A stretch of 64,000 nucleotides of DNA from Lutjanus erythropterus (Eukaryota > Chordata > Actinopteri > Lutjaniformes > Lutjanidae). Shown here piece by piece: positions 1 to 14,393 of this stretch. Below the pieces are notes generated by a model. It ran no database searches and had not been told where the DNA came from. It saw only the letters and a program-made list of their open reading frames with translations. Where the stretch lies: positions 41,065,622 through 41,129,621 of the forward strand of contig CM034592.1 in the NCBI GenBank assembly GCA_020091685.1, written 5' to 3'. The first letter of the stretch is position 1; the number at the start of each line of letters is the position of its first letter. The position numbers and the translations under genes were made by a program.

Positions 1-235
1 CATGCGAAGGCTAACTAGGCTAACTAACTTTTTAGCTAGCTCAAAAAAATTTGTTCTTGTTAACTTTTTAGCTAATGTTAGCCAGCAAACAGTGTTACTT
101 ATTGTTAACTTTTTAGCTAATCTTAGATAGCAAACAATATAACTGTTTATTAACTTTTAGCTAACGTCAGCTGGCAAACTACAACTTCTTGTTAACTTTT
201 TAGCTAATCTTAGATGGTAAACAAACTATTGTTTT
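1..235. repeat. minisatellite, about 45-bp unit, four degenerate copies
   Basis: The phrase gttaactttttagctaat recurs at about 59, 104, 148 and 191, each time followed by a variant of cttagatagcaaacaa. A weaker copy appears near 280. Spacing is 43-45 bases. Confidence 0.7.
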
Positions 236-1674
236 ATTAGCTATTTATTATGTTGGCTTGAAAATAATGCAACTTTTTTGTTAACTTTTGAGCACAGTCC
301 TTATTGTGGAGATGAGAGAACAGGACTTTATTGAGACATTTTACTGAAGTCTGTTCATACTTCGTTAGTTTCTGACGGGGAAAAACCCTCAGTGAGTCAG
401 GAGGAGTGAAACTGGAGTCTGGACACCGTGGAAAAGATCCAGTGTGGTTCCACAGGTAACATTAGTTTGTCAGATACCTCACCTCCATGACAGGAAGAGA
501 GCTCCAGACAAACAGAGAGGGAGAGCGTGGGAAGGACGGACAAAGTGAAGTAACTCAACGTCTCCCTTTCAGTTATCTGCGTGTTTGTTAATGGTTAGCT
601 GTGTGTGGGGCCCCTCAGTGAGGCCCCCTGGCTTTTGTTACTGAGACAGAGGAGGAATATTTTTCATCATGTGTGTCAGAGATTCATGATGGTTTTTTTT
701 TTAATTCATTGAGCAGTTTGAACGTTTTCAGTCTCGGCTGTTTCAGTCAGACTGGTTGTTCCTTAGCGTTCTGCTGCTTTCACTGTCTGCTGGGAGATCT
801 GAAGGTTGTCGTCCTCAATATTTAACGCGCGTGTTTTTAGTAACACAGGTTAACATATTTTTGTGGCCATTTTGAAGTACTGCACGGTGGTTTAAAAGAA
901 GCATTTACTCAAATTTTCTTTAAAATTTGCCGTACGTTTGGATGGAAACACGGACGATCTTATGGTCCCACAGAGCCCACTGAGATTTTAAAATGAACCA
1001 AATTTCCCCTTTAAATATATAGTTTATTTTCTTTTAAAATCCATAAAGGTCCTAAAGAGGTGTTAACCCTTTCTGTCTCAAACCGGGCTTGTGCATTTTA
1101 TGAATCTGAAAGACTACAAAAATGACCAAATAATGAAATTATATTTGCTACATATGAACAAATACTGTATATTTGTTTTGTTTTCCAGAAGTTAATGCAG
1201 GCACTGAAATGCACAGTTACTCAGCATATTAACTTACATAATAAGGTCATTTCTAATTATATAAGTAATTATGATGAGGTGTTTGAGCTCTTATAAACAA
1301 GCTTCTATAAAACAGAAAAATGCTAACAATAACTTTATAACTTTATTTGGGATTTAGGAAGGCAGTGCTGTATGAACGGTACTATCCAACCACAGATACA
1401 GAGCAGATGAAAATCTAATAACCATGTTTCACAGTTGGGGTCCCTGACAGGCGTGATGTGTGCAGCGGTCCTCTGAAACATGTCGTCAGTTCAAAATAAC
1501 TGATAAACATCTGAAAATACACAGAGTTGCTTTAAGAGGACCAAACAGAACGTGAAGGTTAAAGTTAAGATCTGAGTCTCTTCATGAATTAATAATCTGA
1601 GAGCATCTGGAACTGTTAGATTCTCACACTGCCGTGGTTCACATGTGGGGTGTGTGTGTGTGGTGAGGTGTGCC

Positions 1675-1676
<2 letters not shown>

Positions 1677-1710
<34 letters not shown>

Positions 1711-1720
1711 TGTGTGCGCG
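1677..1720. repeat. (TG)n microsatellite
   Basis: Nearly pure TG run, interrupted by CG near its right end. Confidence 0.9.
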
Positions 1721-4700
1721 AGACTCCTCCCTGCTTCATATCCACCAGCTGTGGTTTGTTCCTGATGTAACTGTAGCTCAGGATCGACCTCATCTATCAT
1801 CTTCTGCTGTTTTTGTCTGAAAGCTGAAGTTCATTGTGTTACAAACGCAACGTTTTTAACAGAAGATTTAGTTTCACATTTTCTCTGAAACTCTGTGTCA
1901 ATGGTTTTATCTTAAACGTCTGATGGTTTAGTGAAGTTTTCAGCGACCTTTCAGATTTCTGACCTTCTCTAAAACTTTTCCAGAACCTCATCCTGAAATA
2001 TTTTATAACGTGGGTCAATATTCAAGGTAAAACCTGCAAGAATGTCTCTCGAATGCATCACAGATGGAAAAAAAAACAAGTAGAAGCTAAAGAAAAATTA
2101 TCCCTGAATGAACTTGACTTTGAATGTGTGTGTGCAGTGTGTCTGTTAGCGGTGCACGGCAGCGTTTCTTGCAGCGCTCGTATTGACTGAGACTTTATCA
2201 CTCTGAGATTGCAAAACCCTGTGTGTGTGTTTTACCTGCCTGTTGGATGTTGGCCCGTGTGTGTGTGTGTGTGTGTGTGTTGTATAAAAAGGGTGTTGGC
2301 TGGCTGCTTGTGCAGGCAGGTGTGTTGCATCACGGCTGGAGAGTGATTTCAGCCTGTCAGCGTTGGTTTGACAAGTGCTTTTTTTGATAATTTATTAATC
2401 AGTTGTTAGTTATTATCAGTTATTATCAGCAGCAGAAGCCGGTGCTGCTGCAGATTTCTTTGAAGAAGTATTAATCATTTTTTTTGGTCAGGGGAACGGG
2501 CTTTAAACACAACATTAAAGTTCTGAATTTGTTGTTAATGTGATGTTAAGTAGCTGCATATTTACACACCCATCAGACACAGAGTGACATTATCTTCCTA
2601 ATGTTGTCCTGTTTGTGTCCATCTGCTTAATGTACAGTATTTACTGTTGTTTGATGCTGGGAAGGTAGTGTGCAATGTGTTCATCAGTTTGTTGGCTGAA
2701 AACAGCTGTCTGCTGCAGCTGGAAACAACACTGATGAGAGCACCATCAGTATGGTGTATATCGGCTAACATTAGCAATGCTAGCAGCAGCATCCTGCTCT
2801 GCTTGCAGGTTAACGTCCGTGTCTGTCGAATGTGGTCAAATTTTGCTCAACTTGCTCAGTTTGTACCGACACAGCACAAGTACGAGATTATATTCATTTT
2901 CTACATCAAAATACTCACAAACTGTGCTGTTACAAGCTGTCATCTGTCCCACTTTGCTGGTAACAAGATCAGATGGCAGGCCGTCAGGGCATTCGCGCTG
3001 GGTAAGAGGGGCTGCTGTCTGCCCTGGCTGCAGCCCCGACGAGTGGTGGGCGCCTGCATAACATCTTAGGGGCAACAGTTAATTGACATTCTGCGTGGAT
3101 AAAATACTGATAAATGGTTTAACTGACTAGTATTTCTGGTGCACCGACTCATGAGGGTGGTGACCTTTAATCGTATAGTCGACTTGTTTCTGTGCAGAGG
3201 TATTTTCATATGTCTCCACTGAAGGGTTAGATGTCTCAGTGAGGGAGACAGAGTGGATGTGCTTTGAGCCCCTTTTTAAAGTAAAAGAAAAACAACTTTT
3301 TTTATATGGGAAAACCTTGTTAAAGGAAATATTAATCACAGCAGAGTATTTTTTACATACTTTAAAACGTGTCTGGAGGGGAACTTTAAAATGGTCCACT
3401 GAAGCATGCAGAGTGCAAGTGCCAAACACCAGCAATTAGACACATCCGCTGGAGCAAAACCACAACATTACCGTCAAACACACTAAACACTGAGACATCT
3501 TACAGCTTTTGAGTTAATTTTTTCCTCAAATTTAAGCTGCCTGAATTTACCAGCTACTGTATCCTGGCATGTGGTGCAGAGAGTGAGAGGAACCAGGTGA
3601 GCACACTGAGAACAGGCACAACGGGATCTGTAGCTTTCAGTTAGGACCTCATTCACCTGCAATTAAGCTGCAGTGCCTTCGGGCTGTGTTTTTGAAGAGT
3701 GACATTAGCTTGTGGTGAAGTGACGTGTTTAGAATTAAAAAAAAAAAGAGGTCGCTAAAGTGACTGAAGCTTCAGTCTGTGTTTTAACCTGGAAGGCAAT
3801 CATTCATGTATAAACATATCTGTTACATCTTAAGATGCAGCAGTGATTCAGCCTATTTCTTCTTGATTAGAACACTTATTCCTGCTGCACAGGAAATGAT
3901 GTGTTCTGACCTTGAAGCTGTGTTCCGACTAACATCAGTACTGCATGAATGCCACAAAAAAACAAAATTGCATCATCTGGCTACATCTGACTAACGTTAA
4001 CCTGCCTATAAAGCTCTAATAAACCAGAGTGGAGCGGCAGATTCAGGTGATAAATCTCTGTAGTAGAGTTGGGCGACATGTTAAAAATTCGTCAGTCATT
4101 GTTGATATATTTGGCCCCCCTCTTCATAAAAAGCGTCTCATTCAAACTCGACTGAAAGGCATGTAAAGCTCACCAAAACCATCTTTGTAAGTAAAAATGA
4201 TCTATTTACACCCGAAGTTCAGTTTCTTTGTCACACAAAGGGTGCTGCACAAACCGTTTATAACCGTTTGACTTTATAAAGCCTGCTTTACAAACTGGAA
4301 GTGTGTGGTTTGAAAGACGCGGGTGTTTATCATGCAGGGAGGGAAATGTGAGAGAAATGAGATAAACAGGTCAGTCTCACAATAGCTCAAGTTCTGCTGC
4401 TTTTATTTTGACCAGTACGATATTTAATGTCTCCACACATTATGATTCTGCTGTACGGGTTGGCTTGTTTTTGTATTTCACTCAATCACAGTCGTCTCGG
4501 GCGACGTCAAGTCCAGCGTGCAGCTAAATCCCTGCAAAAGAAAAGGTAACAGCTGGCAGTTTGTTTTACGGTCATACCATTAGTGATCAGTTTAGGGTAA
4601 CCTGTTATTTTCAGCACGTAAGTCGCTGCTCAGAGGTTGTTGTTTCCCACAGTGACTGGGATTTTGGCAGCCAATGTCAGGCTTATACCCACAGTCTACA

Positions 4701-4737
4701 TCTGGTGAGTCAGACGGTTTACCAAGTGGTTGAGCTT

Positions 4738-4935
4738 AAAAAAAAAAAAAAAAAAAAAAAGACAGATTAATAGATAGTGAACATAAAGTTTGCTGCAACT
4801 GTAGTTTTAATGTCAGCTGACATTCAGAGCAGACAGGTCGTGACTCTCTGTCTCTGTGACATATTAACTCAGTGACTGGCAGGCTTCTCCTGCCCTGGAC
4901 CAGAAACCAGACTGAAACACTCTCACACACTTGGC

Positions 4936-5016
<81 letters not shown>

Positions 5017-5049
5017 TTTCACTCTCTCTCTCTCTCTCTCTTTCTCTTT
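4738..5049. repeat. poly(A), then (CA)n and (CT)n compound microsatellite
   Basis: A poly(A) run at 4738-4760 is followed by (CA)n at about 4939-5012 and (CT)n at about 5023-5049. The frames through this stretch are repeat artefacts. Confidence 0.9.
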
Positions 5050-6129
5050 CGGTGGCTCGGTTGCCATGGCGCTGTGTGTCAACAACAGTCTCCGTCCAGC
5101 TCGGCTCGTTGAACTCCAACAGCTGATGGATGTTTGGTTTCACTCGTAACAGGATCATGTTTTCCTGAAACTCGGCTTTTTGTTTCTGTTTTAATTTTTC
5201 GTGTCATGATTTACTCGTGGTTTTGTCACTGAGGTGGTTTTTATCTGCCATCTGGGATTTTCTCACAGTTTCACTCACAAACCGGTTGATCACTGCGCAG
5301 GTTGAACTTTTATTTGTAGTGCTTTATGTCCTGAAAAAAAGAAGAAATATCCGACAGCTCAAGAGTCGCACGTTCAGTTTTCGCACGCTAACTTTTTAAA
5401 TAGGGAAGTCATTATTATTGTATATGTTAATGCTCCTGTGTTGTTGTCTGTTTAGTGGAGTCTGATTCATGCGTGTGATGTTGCTGAAAGCTCTTTTGTC
5501 ATCTTCATGTTCTGTTTTTAATGTTTCCAACATGCATGAAGTTGAATGTGAAGTTCACCTAGACTTTGACAGATGTTTCAATTCATCTGCAAATATAAAG
5601 AAGTAATAAAATTATATCAGAATAGAAAAATAAAAAACACAAATATGTTTTTTTAAATGCCAGTCACAGCATCGTTGCAGCTTCCATAGTTACAAAAATA
5701 GTCCTGTTTTTGTCGGACTTATGAAAAATGTCTAATGCATCATTAAAAGTTTTAATCCGAGAGTATCCAGCGTTTTACATTTTGGAAATTTGGAAGATGT
5801 GACCAAACAAAGCCGTAATGGTCTCAGAACGAAGAGTAATGAGCTTGAGGAGGACGGGGACACTTGAAAGACTTTCCAAGTATAATGTCACAGGCCTCAT
5901 AAATACAAGCCTTCAATACGTCCACTGTGATTTCTTTTTCCCTTAGAAGACAGAGAGAGAGAAGAGAGAATCCTTCCTCCTTGGACGGGCGGAGTGATGT
6001 AGTGTACTTAGAAGGAAAAATAGTCTTTTATAGCACTTCTTTTTTTTGACAAGTTTAAAAAGTGTTTCATGATGATGTCAGTGATGTTTTGAACCAATTA
6101 TAGTTTTAAAAAAGATCCACATTAAAGCA

Positions 6130-6284
6130 TAGCAATTCTCTGATTTCAGCTTCTTAAATGGGAATATATACAATTATTTGAGTTATCTTTGGTTTGTGGA
6201 TAAAACAAGACGTTTAAAGACGTCATCTTGGGCTTCCAGAAACATTGTTGACTGTGAAAATAATTGTTAGTTGCAGCCCTAAAC
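6130..6284 (-). mobile_element. hAT-type MITE remnant (GCAACTAACNATTATTTT family)
   Basis: Its right end reads aataattgttagttgcagcc, the reverse of the element found forward at 7313 and 28510. An internal deletion has shortened it. I recognise the family from teleost genomes by eye, without alignment. Confidence 0.6.
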
Positions 6285-6733
6285 ATGACATAACAAACTT
6301 AAAGGCAAACAATGCAGGATTTCCCCCTGAAAAAGTGCATAGACTCTCATTCATCATTCATGAGCCATCAGGCAACACCAGCATCTTCCCACACCTTCTA
6401 ATTTTCTTTCTTAACCTGCTTAACCAGCTCAAAAAGTCAGTATTTGATGACCTGGGAATGAGACCATCGACTATCTGTTTTGTGTGTTTACAAACAGCAG
6501 CTGACAAATAAGGTCCATCAGTGTGAGATAAAAAGTATAATCAGTGTAATAATTTAGCTTGAGGCTCGTTTTAAACACCACAAAGTTTCCTGAATCTCTT
6601 ATTTATTCTGTTGGTAAGAAATTCCACTTCCTCACTACTTTAAGTGACATAGTTTCACACTTTCATCACAAGGAAGAATCAGTATCATTGTAATTATATT
6701 ATGTTATAAAAGGACGAAGGGCAATGGGTTGAA

Positions 6734-6809
6734 AACACACACACACACACACCCACACACCCACACACACACACACACACACACACATACAGACACACAC
6801 ACACACACA
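6734..6809. repeat. (CA)n microsatellite, interrupted
   Basis: CA run with CCC, TA and AGA interruptions. Confidence 0.9.
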
Positions 6810-7312
6810 GAGGCAGAAATGTGTCCCAAGGTCAGCGCAGGATGAGGTGCATTCCACCTGTTGTCCCGGCAACCTGGGTAAACAAAGTCAGTGATTGGCC
6901 GGAGTCCACCAGTGGGGGTGTGTGTGGCTTTGAAGAGGAAGTGTCACATAACTTCAGTGACCCGGAGCTGCCTGATGCTGCGTTCAGGTGCTGTGAGAAA
7001 GATGAGAGATAAGAGATGGAGGCGACAGAACGTCTTCAAACAGACTTTTTTTTTCACAATATGAACTATTCAGGTAAACACAGGTGTTACCAATGATAAT
7101 AATTAATGTCCCATTCCATTTAGTGTAGCTGAGCCTTTCCAGTGAGTGAGAACATGCACAATAGCAGCACTGTGACTTTATTTGACATGAATGAAACAGA
7201 ACCTTAATTTGTCCAGTGATATTTGACCACAAGCTCTGTGTTGGGTTCTTTTACTGTACTGAATTTATAAAAGGTGTACATAATCCTACTGTCTTTAATA
7301 GATCATAACAGT

Positions 7313-7564
7313 TAGGGTTGCAACTAACAATTATTTTCGTAGTCAATTAATTGATCGATTATATTGTTGATTAATAATTAACGCTTTGGCAATATTAACA
7401 TCCTCAAATGTCTTGTTTTGCTCACAAACCAAAGATTTATTGTCACACTTAACAAGCTGGAATCAGAAAATTTGGACTTTCTTCATAAAAAATTACTCAG
7501 ATTGATTAATTGAATATTTAAATAGTTGATTAATTCAATAATCGATCAATCGTCGCAGCTCTAC
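7313..7564 (+). mobile_element. hAT-type MITE
   Basis: It starts agggttgcaactaacaatta and ends caatcgtcgcagctcta, which are inverted relative to each other, with ATCGATTA-rich stretches inside. It belongs to the same family as 6130, 28510, 38010 and 38408. No transposase is encoded. Confidence 0.75.
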
Positions 7565-10500
7565 GAGCAGTATGAGACGTTAGGAAGGCTCTCCGTTACA
7601 TCAGACCGATACCGCTGTGAACACAGATCCATGCTTGTCAAAGCCGTCTCCAGGATCCCAAACATCTGTATTAAATCTGTTGAGCTGTGACTGATTTGAA
7701 TTTCACTCCCTCCTCGTCGTCTCGCGGACAAGTCCAAAGATAATTGATGTACATAACTTGCAAACCTGAGAACATCATGGATTTATTAAGAGGGTGCAGT
7801 GCTCCAACACGCCGCTCCATTTATTTCAATGAAAGTTACTCACTGGAGGACAAAGCTGTCATGACTGTCTTGTTTTTGAGTCCCTATCTGCAGTGTTACA
7901 TGCGAGTGCACTGGGTTTATGGTTATGTCGGTTGTGGGTGTTTCTGTTATGTGGACTGCGAGGGTTGTTGTGGGCTTTAAATATTATGGCATGGATGGTC
8001 TGTACATGTATACAGGATGAGAGAGCCGAGGCTCTGTACAGTAAACTGGAACATAGCAGAATGATGTGGTCCAGATGTGGCTTCAGAGTGGCACGGCTGC
8101 CATCGGTTGGCGGTGGCGGAAAGCGTAGCAGAGTACGCTCTCATCGAAGTTCCTTCAGTTCATCCTGAGGTGGACGTGAATGTGTGAACCGAATTTTAAG
8201 TTCAGACAGTCAATTCAAACCACCAATGGTGGCACTGGAGGAGAAATCCAAGGATCACTTAAGGAAGAGCTGCTAAGGTCCATCGTTAGCTGCAAGCTGT
8301 GTTTCACCACGGTGCGTGCATCGATTGATCACTTGTAAAGGCTCATAAATGACATTTTAATATAACAAGTCTTGCCAAAATAATTTTACCTCAATCTAAT
8401 GTTACAGCAAAGGAAGCTATGCCTACTAAAGATCATCTGCTAATCTATTTAAGAGTCCAGGAAAGACTTTAGTTCCAATACATGTGTAACATATAGCTTA
8501 CAAAATCAGGAATCAGAATCAGGACATAAGCCAGTCTGGGCACCTGTAGCAGCATATCCATGTTTAATTGCAGTGTTTGTGTTCTGTGTGTAATTTGTAA
8601 TCCAAAAAAAAGGCAAATAAGTGAATAGTTGAAGAATAATGTTGCTAATGATGCATAACTTTAACCCTTAACATAATATAAACTGGTGAATTCAACCCCT
8701 GTACAGTTGTCACGAAGGGGGAAATTAGTTATTGAGCCCCAAACCGTTTTTTGCACCAGACTGTAAACATGTTTATTTTTGCTCTAAAGTTGGTGATTTA
8801 AATATCGGTGTCTGTGGGGATTGACTCACTTTTTGAACCAGCCTCAGTTTTTGGCACAATTTGTCACTGTAGGAAAGATCTGAACGTCTAAATTAACAAG
8901 CGTGGGTTTGCAATGGCTTCCACAAACCATTTGACCTCCATACGAAATTTTAGCCTCCTGAGCTGAAATCTGTGGCTGCCAAAGGGTGAGACCGACCGAC
9001 GGAGTGACCTATAGAACTGCTGGTCGCAGCAAATACATCTAGAACTGAACGTCAAACTAACTGTAAAAAATCTAGGAGGGAGAAAGTTTTTAATTTTATT
9101 TTCTTAGGTATTATTTTCCCTCCATGCAACACAGTGATGTGTGTCCCTGTCTGACTGATGGAGGCTGCACAGCCATCGGCCACTATTGGCAAACCATCTG
9201 ATAGATCTTCGGATATTTCGGTCTGGACCAAAGTGCATGGCTAAAATGACTATTTCAGACTTGCATTATAATCCTATCTAATGATGGAGGAGATTTCCAG
9301 TGAAGTGGAGCAAAAACTTAAAACAATAATATTGCAGTGAACCAAAGTGCAGAGACGAGGAAGTTCATGAATCGTTTTAATTTCCTTTGGAAATTGGAGC
9401 CATAAAGACTCTAATGTGCTCTTACATGCAAACGTCTCCCTTGTCTATAAGTCATAGCTGGCAGGAGTGTTTGACTTGGCCATGTTCTCACTCAGACACA
9501 CACACACACACACACACAGAAACCTCACAGCTCTGTTACTCATGCAGTAACCCATTTTCTTCTCGACCGTTTTGTTCTGTCTTTCTCCTTTTTCCTCTGT
9601 TTCAGTTCTTCGGTTTCACTCCTCCAGGAGAAAAAAACATCAGCGCTGCGGTCATATTTATGGCTCCGGCCTTTGTTCTCATCTTTGGTTTTTCGCTGCA
9701 CACGTCGTCACTGCAGCTCAACCAAACTGTGTCAGCCGGTGGAAGAACATATACATGGGACGTCAGATAAAGTGGTTCCAAAGTCCAGATTCTCAGCTTC
9801 AGCTCGCTGGTTACCGCGTCCGTCGAGATGCAACCACCGTGATAATTGCAACCACATCAATAATCACAACCAGATCGCCACTTACGTCACCCACAAATAA
9901 GACCAAAAATAGAAAAAGAGAAACTTAATAAACAAGGCTGGATGACTTTTGCATTTTTGTTTCCATGTTTCGATTCTCCACCATGAAGGAGTTTGGTTTT
10001 GGAGGAATTAAAAGAGCGTGACTTGTGGTGTTGGAACTTAAAGCACATTTTTTTGGGGGGAGAACAAAAGTGCTTTCAGGTTACAACTCACACAAGAAAC
10101 TGAGCTCAAGTCAAGACGCACTGTAAAACCATCAGCGCAGAAAACACCAACACATTCCCTCCGTCCTCCTCGTCTTCGGTTGAGCTGATGAGATGTTTCC
10201 TGCAGAACCCCAAAAACATCAAACCAGACCATCAAAGAGATTATTGTGGAAAGTGGGTTACTTTGTACATGTTCACATTTATGTTTTTGGTTTATTCAAA
10301 GTCAGAAAACCAGCATCATGAATAGAGCTGAACAGTTAGTCATGCTCTTATTTGAAAGAGTGCGGTTTTCAAATTGCAATAGTCAGCATTTTAATTGTAT
10401 TATAAGCATATTTAAAACATGATTGAGAGACACATTTAGTTGGCAACCATCAAATTCTCTGCTTGAAGAGTTGTGAAGCGTGAGAATCCGATGGTCCTAG

Positions 10501-10693
10501 ACATTTCCCCTTGTCCAAGGGTAGTCAGGAGCTGTTGTTAACCTCTCCCAAAGTTTGACTTTTCTTTTTAACCATGAATCAGATATTTTCTAATGCAGTT
10601 GTTAATCTTTTGTTGTGTTAAGTCACCTGTCAGAGTTTCATACCCAGCCAACAATTATAACTACTTGCCCAAAGTAATTTTTACTGTACACTC

Positions 10694-11335
10694 TGGGCCT
10701 CATGCATAAACCGCTCGTACGAACAGATTTGAGCTTGAGTGCTGCATACGAGTGATTTAAGAGAACTTGTGTCATTCACCAATCTTCTCGTATTTTGAAT
10801 TTTCTTTCGGATACGAACACAATTTCTGAGCGGTCCGGACCTGTTGTAGAGTCATGTGCAGTCAGTCTGCCGGTATCCAAACCGAAGTTTTTCACTAATG
10901 ACTGTATACTTTATTAGTATGAAGACATTTTGAGTTTGAAAAATAAATCACACTTCATAATTATGTCGATATTATCCGGTTTGACTACATTTCAGATTCT
11001 AATATAATTGTAAACGTACACATAAAGCCTCTGAAAGCAGGACGTCAAACTCACAAAGTTTTTCCTTTTTCTCTTTGCCATTTTCATGAATGAACACTTC
11101 TGACATATGAAGCAGGAAGCACAGCCATATATGGTATTATTGGGGTGTCAATTATGCTAATTTACAAGTCTCATGTGCGTGCAATCAAATATGCACAGGT
11201 GGATAATTTACACAGTTTTCTGAAGTTACGAGCGTTTGTTGAATCTGATGCTGCGTGTTTGTATGAGCCCTTCGTACAAAAAAAAGTGAGAGAAATTTAA
11301 GACAAGAATACAAAAATGTTCCTGCATGAGGCCCA
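10694..11335. mobile_element. MITE with terminal inverted repeats, about 640 bp
   Basis: The left end tgggcctcatgca and right end tgcatgaggccca are perfect inverted copies. The interior is AT-rich and non-coding. It is a non-autonomous DNA transposon by structure; the family is not certain. Confidence 0.75.
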
Positions 11336-12065
11336 GTGTCATTTATTAACAGTTAACCAATAAGTGCTCTCTGCCCTGTTGACAGCCATCTTTGTAGAAC
11401 ATGCTCATCATCGAAACTGGCAGCTGCTGGCGCCTCAGTGCTTTCGCTTCCATCATCAGCTCCAGTGTTTCTTCTTTGTTAGATTTACTAGCCTGGTGTG
11501 ACGTTATACTTACTCCCGGCAGTCTGGCGATCTCTATTGTCGAGCCCCGACTTCGCTGGCAAGTTAAAGTCAGCTATAATCAATTATAATTCTGAGGGAG
11601 CAAATTGGTGCCATAACTTGTCCTGAAAATAAAAAAATATGACATGCCAAGCTAAGACATGTAGTGACACCACCAAAACCTCATTCAGCTGTGACTGAAC
11701 TTTACAGAAACGTTCAGTCTGAGGATTTAAAGAGCTGCTAGATAAACACAAAGTGCACCACATCCTTCAAGACAGATCATGAAGCTTCTTACTTGGACAT
11801 CAAAGCGAGTCCCAAACCTGCAGCTCAGTGGTCTGCAGACACAGACGGACAAAAACAGAAGTCTCAGCACTGACGGGATTATTTCTGTTTGATGTTGACC
11901 TTAAAGATGTTATATATAAACACAGAAATAAAGTGTCGCTGATCTTTTCACTCCGTCAGCTCTCGTCCCACGCTACGAGGCCGTAATGTGTGTGAGACAC
12001 GACACACACACAGAGCCTCTGTGTTGCTGCAGAAAAGGTAACATGAGAGCGGCTGGGATATAGGC

Positions 12066-12101
<36 letters not shown>

Positions 12102-13429
12102 CGTCTGTGCAGAGAAAGCTTCTTTGTTGGTTTCAGGTCTAAATGTTGCAGCTTTGTGCTGTTTTTTTTTTCTTCAATGTGGAGCTCAAAGGAACAAATG
12201 TCACTGAATCCACTTTGAGAAACATTTAAAGGATTTATTCCAGGATGTCTGATTTGCTCTGTGTTTATTCATGATCAAAGCGATGACCACACTGGTTAGA
12301 TGTGATTTATTTATTTCTTTGTGGTCTTTTTTTCAGAGCGGTGGAAGTCTGTTTGCGACTCCTCGCCACAAACTGTTGTTTTTTTCTCCCCTTTTTTTAA
12401 CTTCAGCAGTCACAGTCAGCAGCCAGTTAGCTTCGCACAAAGACTGGAAATGGGGGTAAACAGCTTAACCTAATGTAACACAATCCACCAGCACTTCTAA
12501 AGCTCCCTAATGAACATGTTTTTTTTTAATATATTGCGTTTGTTTAATCCATACAAAAGTTTAGAGACATCACTTCACTCTTTTGAAGGTAGTTGAAACA
12601 GCAAATTGTTGTTTTTACACGTAGGATTTAACAAACGAGATGTAACGTGTTCATTATTGACCTTTAGAGGTTCTGTTAGGTGGAATTTGTTACCTTTGAG
12701 CGGAGCCAGACTAGCTGCGTTCCCCTGCTTCCAGTCTTTGTGCTAAAATAAGTTAACTGGCTGCCACTCAAAAATCACAAAAACACCAAGTTGGTCACTT
12801 TCAAAACAGTTAAAACAATTCCAATGCCTTTATTTTCATGGCATGGTCACGTTAGACCTTCAAACAAGAACCCAAGTGTCGTGATAGGAGGGAATCAGGA
12901 GATAACTAATTGAAAATCATACCAGCAGGATTTCTTAATACTCTGGTACACCGTAATTCCTCCCAAGCCTACCAGCTGCCAATTTTTGCCGTTTCTAGGT
13001 CGTTGTTTTTTTTCTGCACTAACACTTTAGCTGAGAACAATAATAAGAAGAAAGAATGAGAACAAAACAACAGGGGTCCCAGCGGTGAGTGACGCTGCTT
13101 TGACCTCTAATTAACATTTAAGCCTTGTGATAGTTTTGGTTCTGCCAAGGTTTTTTGAGGGGACTGCTGATGAGACCAAAATACAATGGAGGTTAACGGA
13201 AATTTATCTTGTGGTGCCAACACCACTGGAAAAAAAACAAAAAAAAAACACGTCCAACATACAAACACACTCTTGCGCACCTCTCTTTGTCTCCGTGTCG
13301 CTGCCAGACGTCCTGCTGTCTCACAGCAGACGTTCGCGTCTTTATGAAGCTGAATTATTGTCATCATGTCACTGGTGTCTTTGTGTTCTGCTGCTGAATA
13401 GTGTTTGATGTCGGGGATATAATGCACAA

Positions 13430-13700
13430 CACACACACACACACACACACGTCTGTTGTCTGGTTGGAGATGGAGCAGACATGACGCAGAGTTACTGACT
13501 GAGACTCTTCACCAAATATTTGGTTAATGATGATGATTTGACTGATGAGGAAGATGACAGAGAGACAGTTCACTCCAACAAAGAGACAGTTATCTCACTG
13601 TCTTACACACACAGACAGACATTAAAACCCCAAACCTCTACATTTAACCAACCCCACACTCCAACTTCCCAACACACACACACACACACTGTGGTGTTGA

Positions 13701-13758
<58 letters not shown>
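13430..13758. repeat. facing (CA)n and (TG)n tracts
   Basis: A (CA)n run at about 13431-13450 is followed by a second at 13671-13689 and a (TG)n run at 13704-13758. The last two are complementary and only about 14 bases apart, so they can fold into a hairpin. Confidence 0.85.
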
Positions 13759-13759
<1 letters not shown>

Positions 13760-13904
13760 TTGTGGTGTTTTACTGAGGATTGTTTAGTGATAATCGCTGT
13801 GGTGAACCTCCTGCAGCCTGGCTCGGCTACAAACATCTCTGCTCTTCTTACTCACTCTTGTTCCGTTTTTTCTTCTGTTTTATTCTTCTTCTTTTGTCTC
13901 TTTG

Positions 13905-14393
13905 TTCTGCGCCTGGGTACCCAACTGCAACGTTTTTATGGCATCGACTGATTTGCTTCAATACTAGTATCAGAGTATTGATAAACGCCTTGACGTTGAA
14001 TACCACGTTTCGATATTTGTGGAAAAAAGTTCACCAGCGTCATCGAGCTATTAAGCATGCAGCGTGCTTGCACGAAGATCTAATAATTCTGGTGATTGGC
14101 TGTCTAACCTCACACGTTATAAAGGCATACAGGAAAAACATGTTGCGCCCAAAGACAGGGATTATTGTTTTTTACCACCAGGTCCTTAAGCAGCTTCTTC
14201 TTTTATAATGTGTAATCTCAAGAATTTGCTCTTAGTGACCTCCTTGGTTAAATAAGGGTGAAATGTAATAAAGCAACTAATTGTACCAAAATGTGTAAAA
14301 TGGATTTGGTATCGTTCAGGAACTGGTATTGAATCCAAGGTATTGGTGCTGTACCATGATGAGAAATCTTTGAATGACACCCAGCCCTACTTT
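13905..14393 (-). mobile_element. MITE-like element (GGGCTGGGTATC...TATCG family)
   Basis: The left side begins gcctgggtacccaact and the right side ends gacacccagccctac. GATACC/GGTATC pieces recur inside (cagagtattgataaac, tggtatcgttcaggaact). This resembles a teleost MITE family I know by eye, in reverse orientation. Confidence 0.5.

Noticed and set aside
2647-3069. 140-residue open frame in the first intron
   Set aside because: No protein family recognised, overlapping frames on both strands, no supporting splice or domain signal. It reads as random open sequence.
4736-5158. 140-residue minus-strand frame and its + strand counterparts
   Set aside because: Almost wholly CVCV/THTH translation of the CA microsatellite.
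13520-13951. 143-residue + strand frame
   Set aside because: It spans CA/TG repeats and T-rich sequence and has no recognisable domain.
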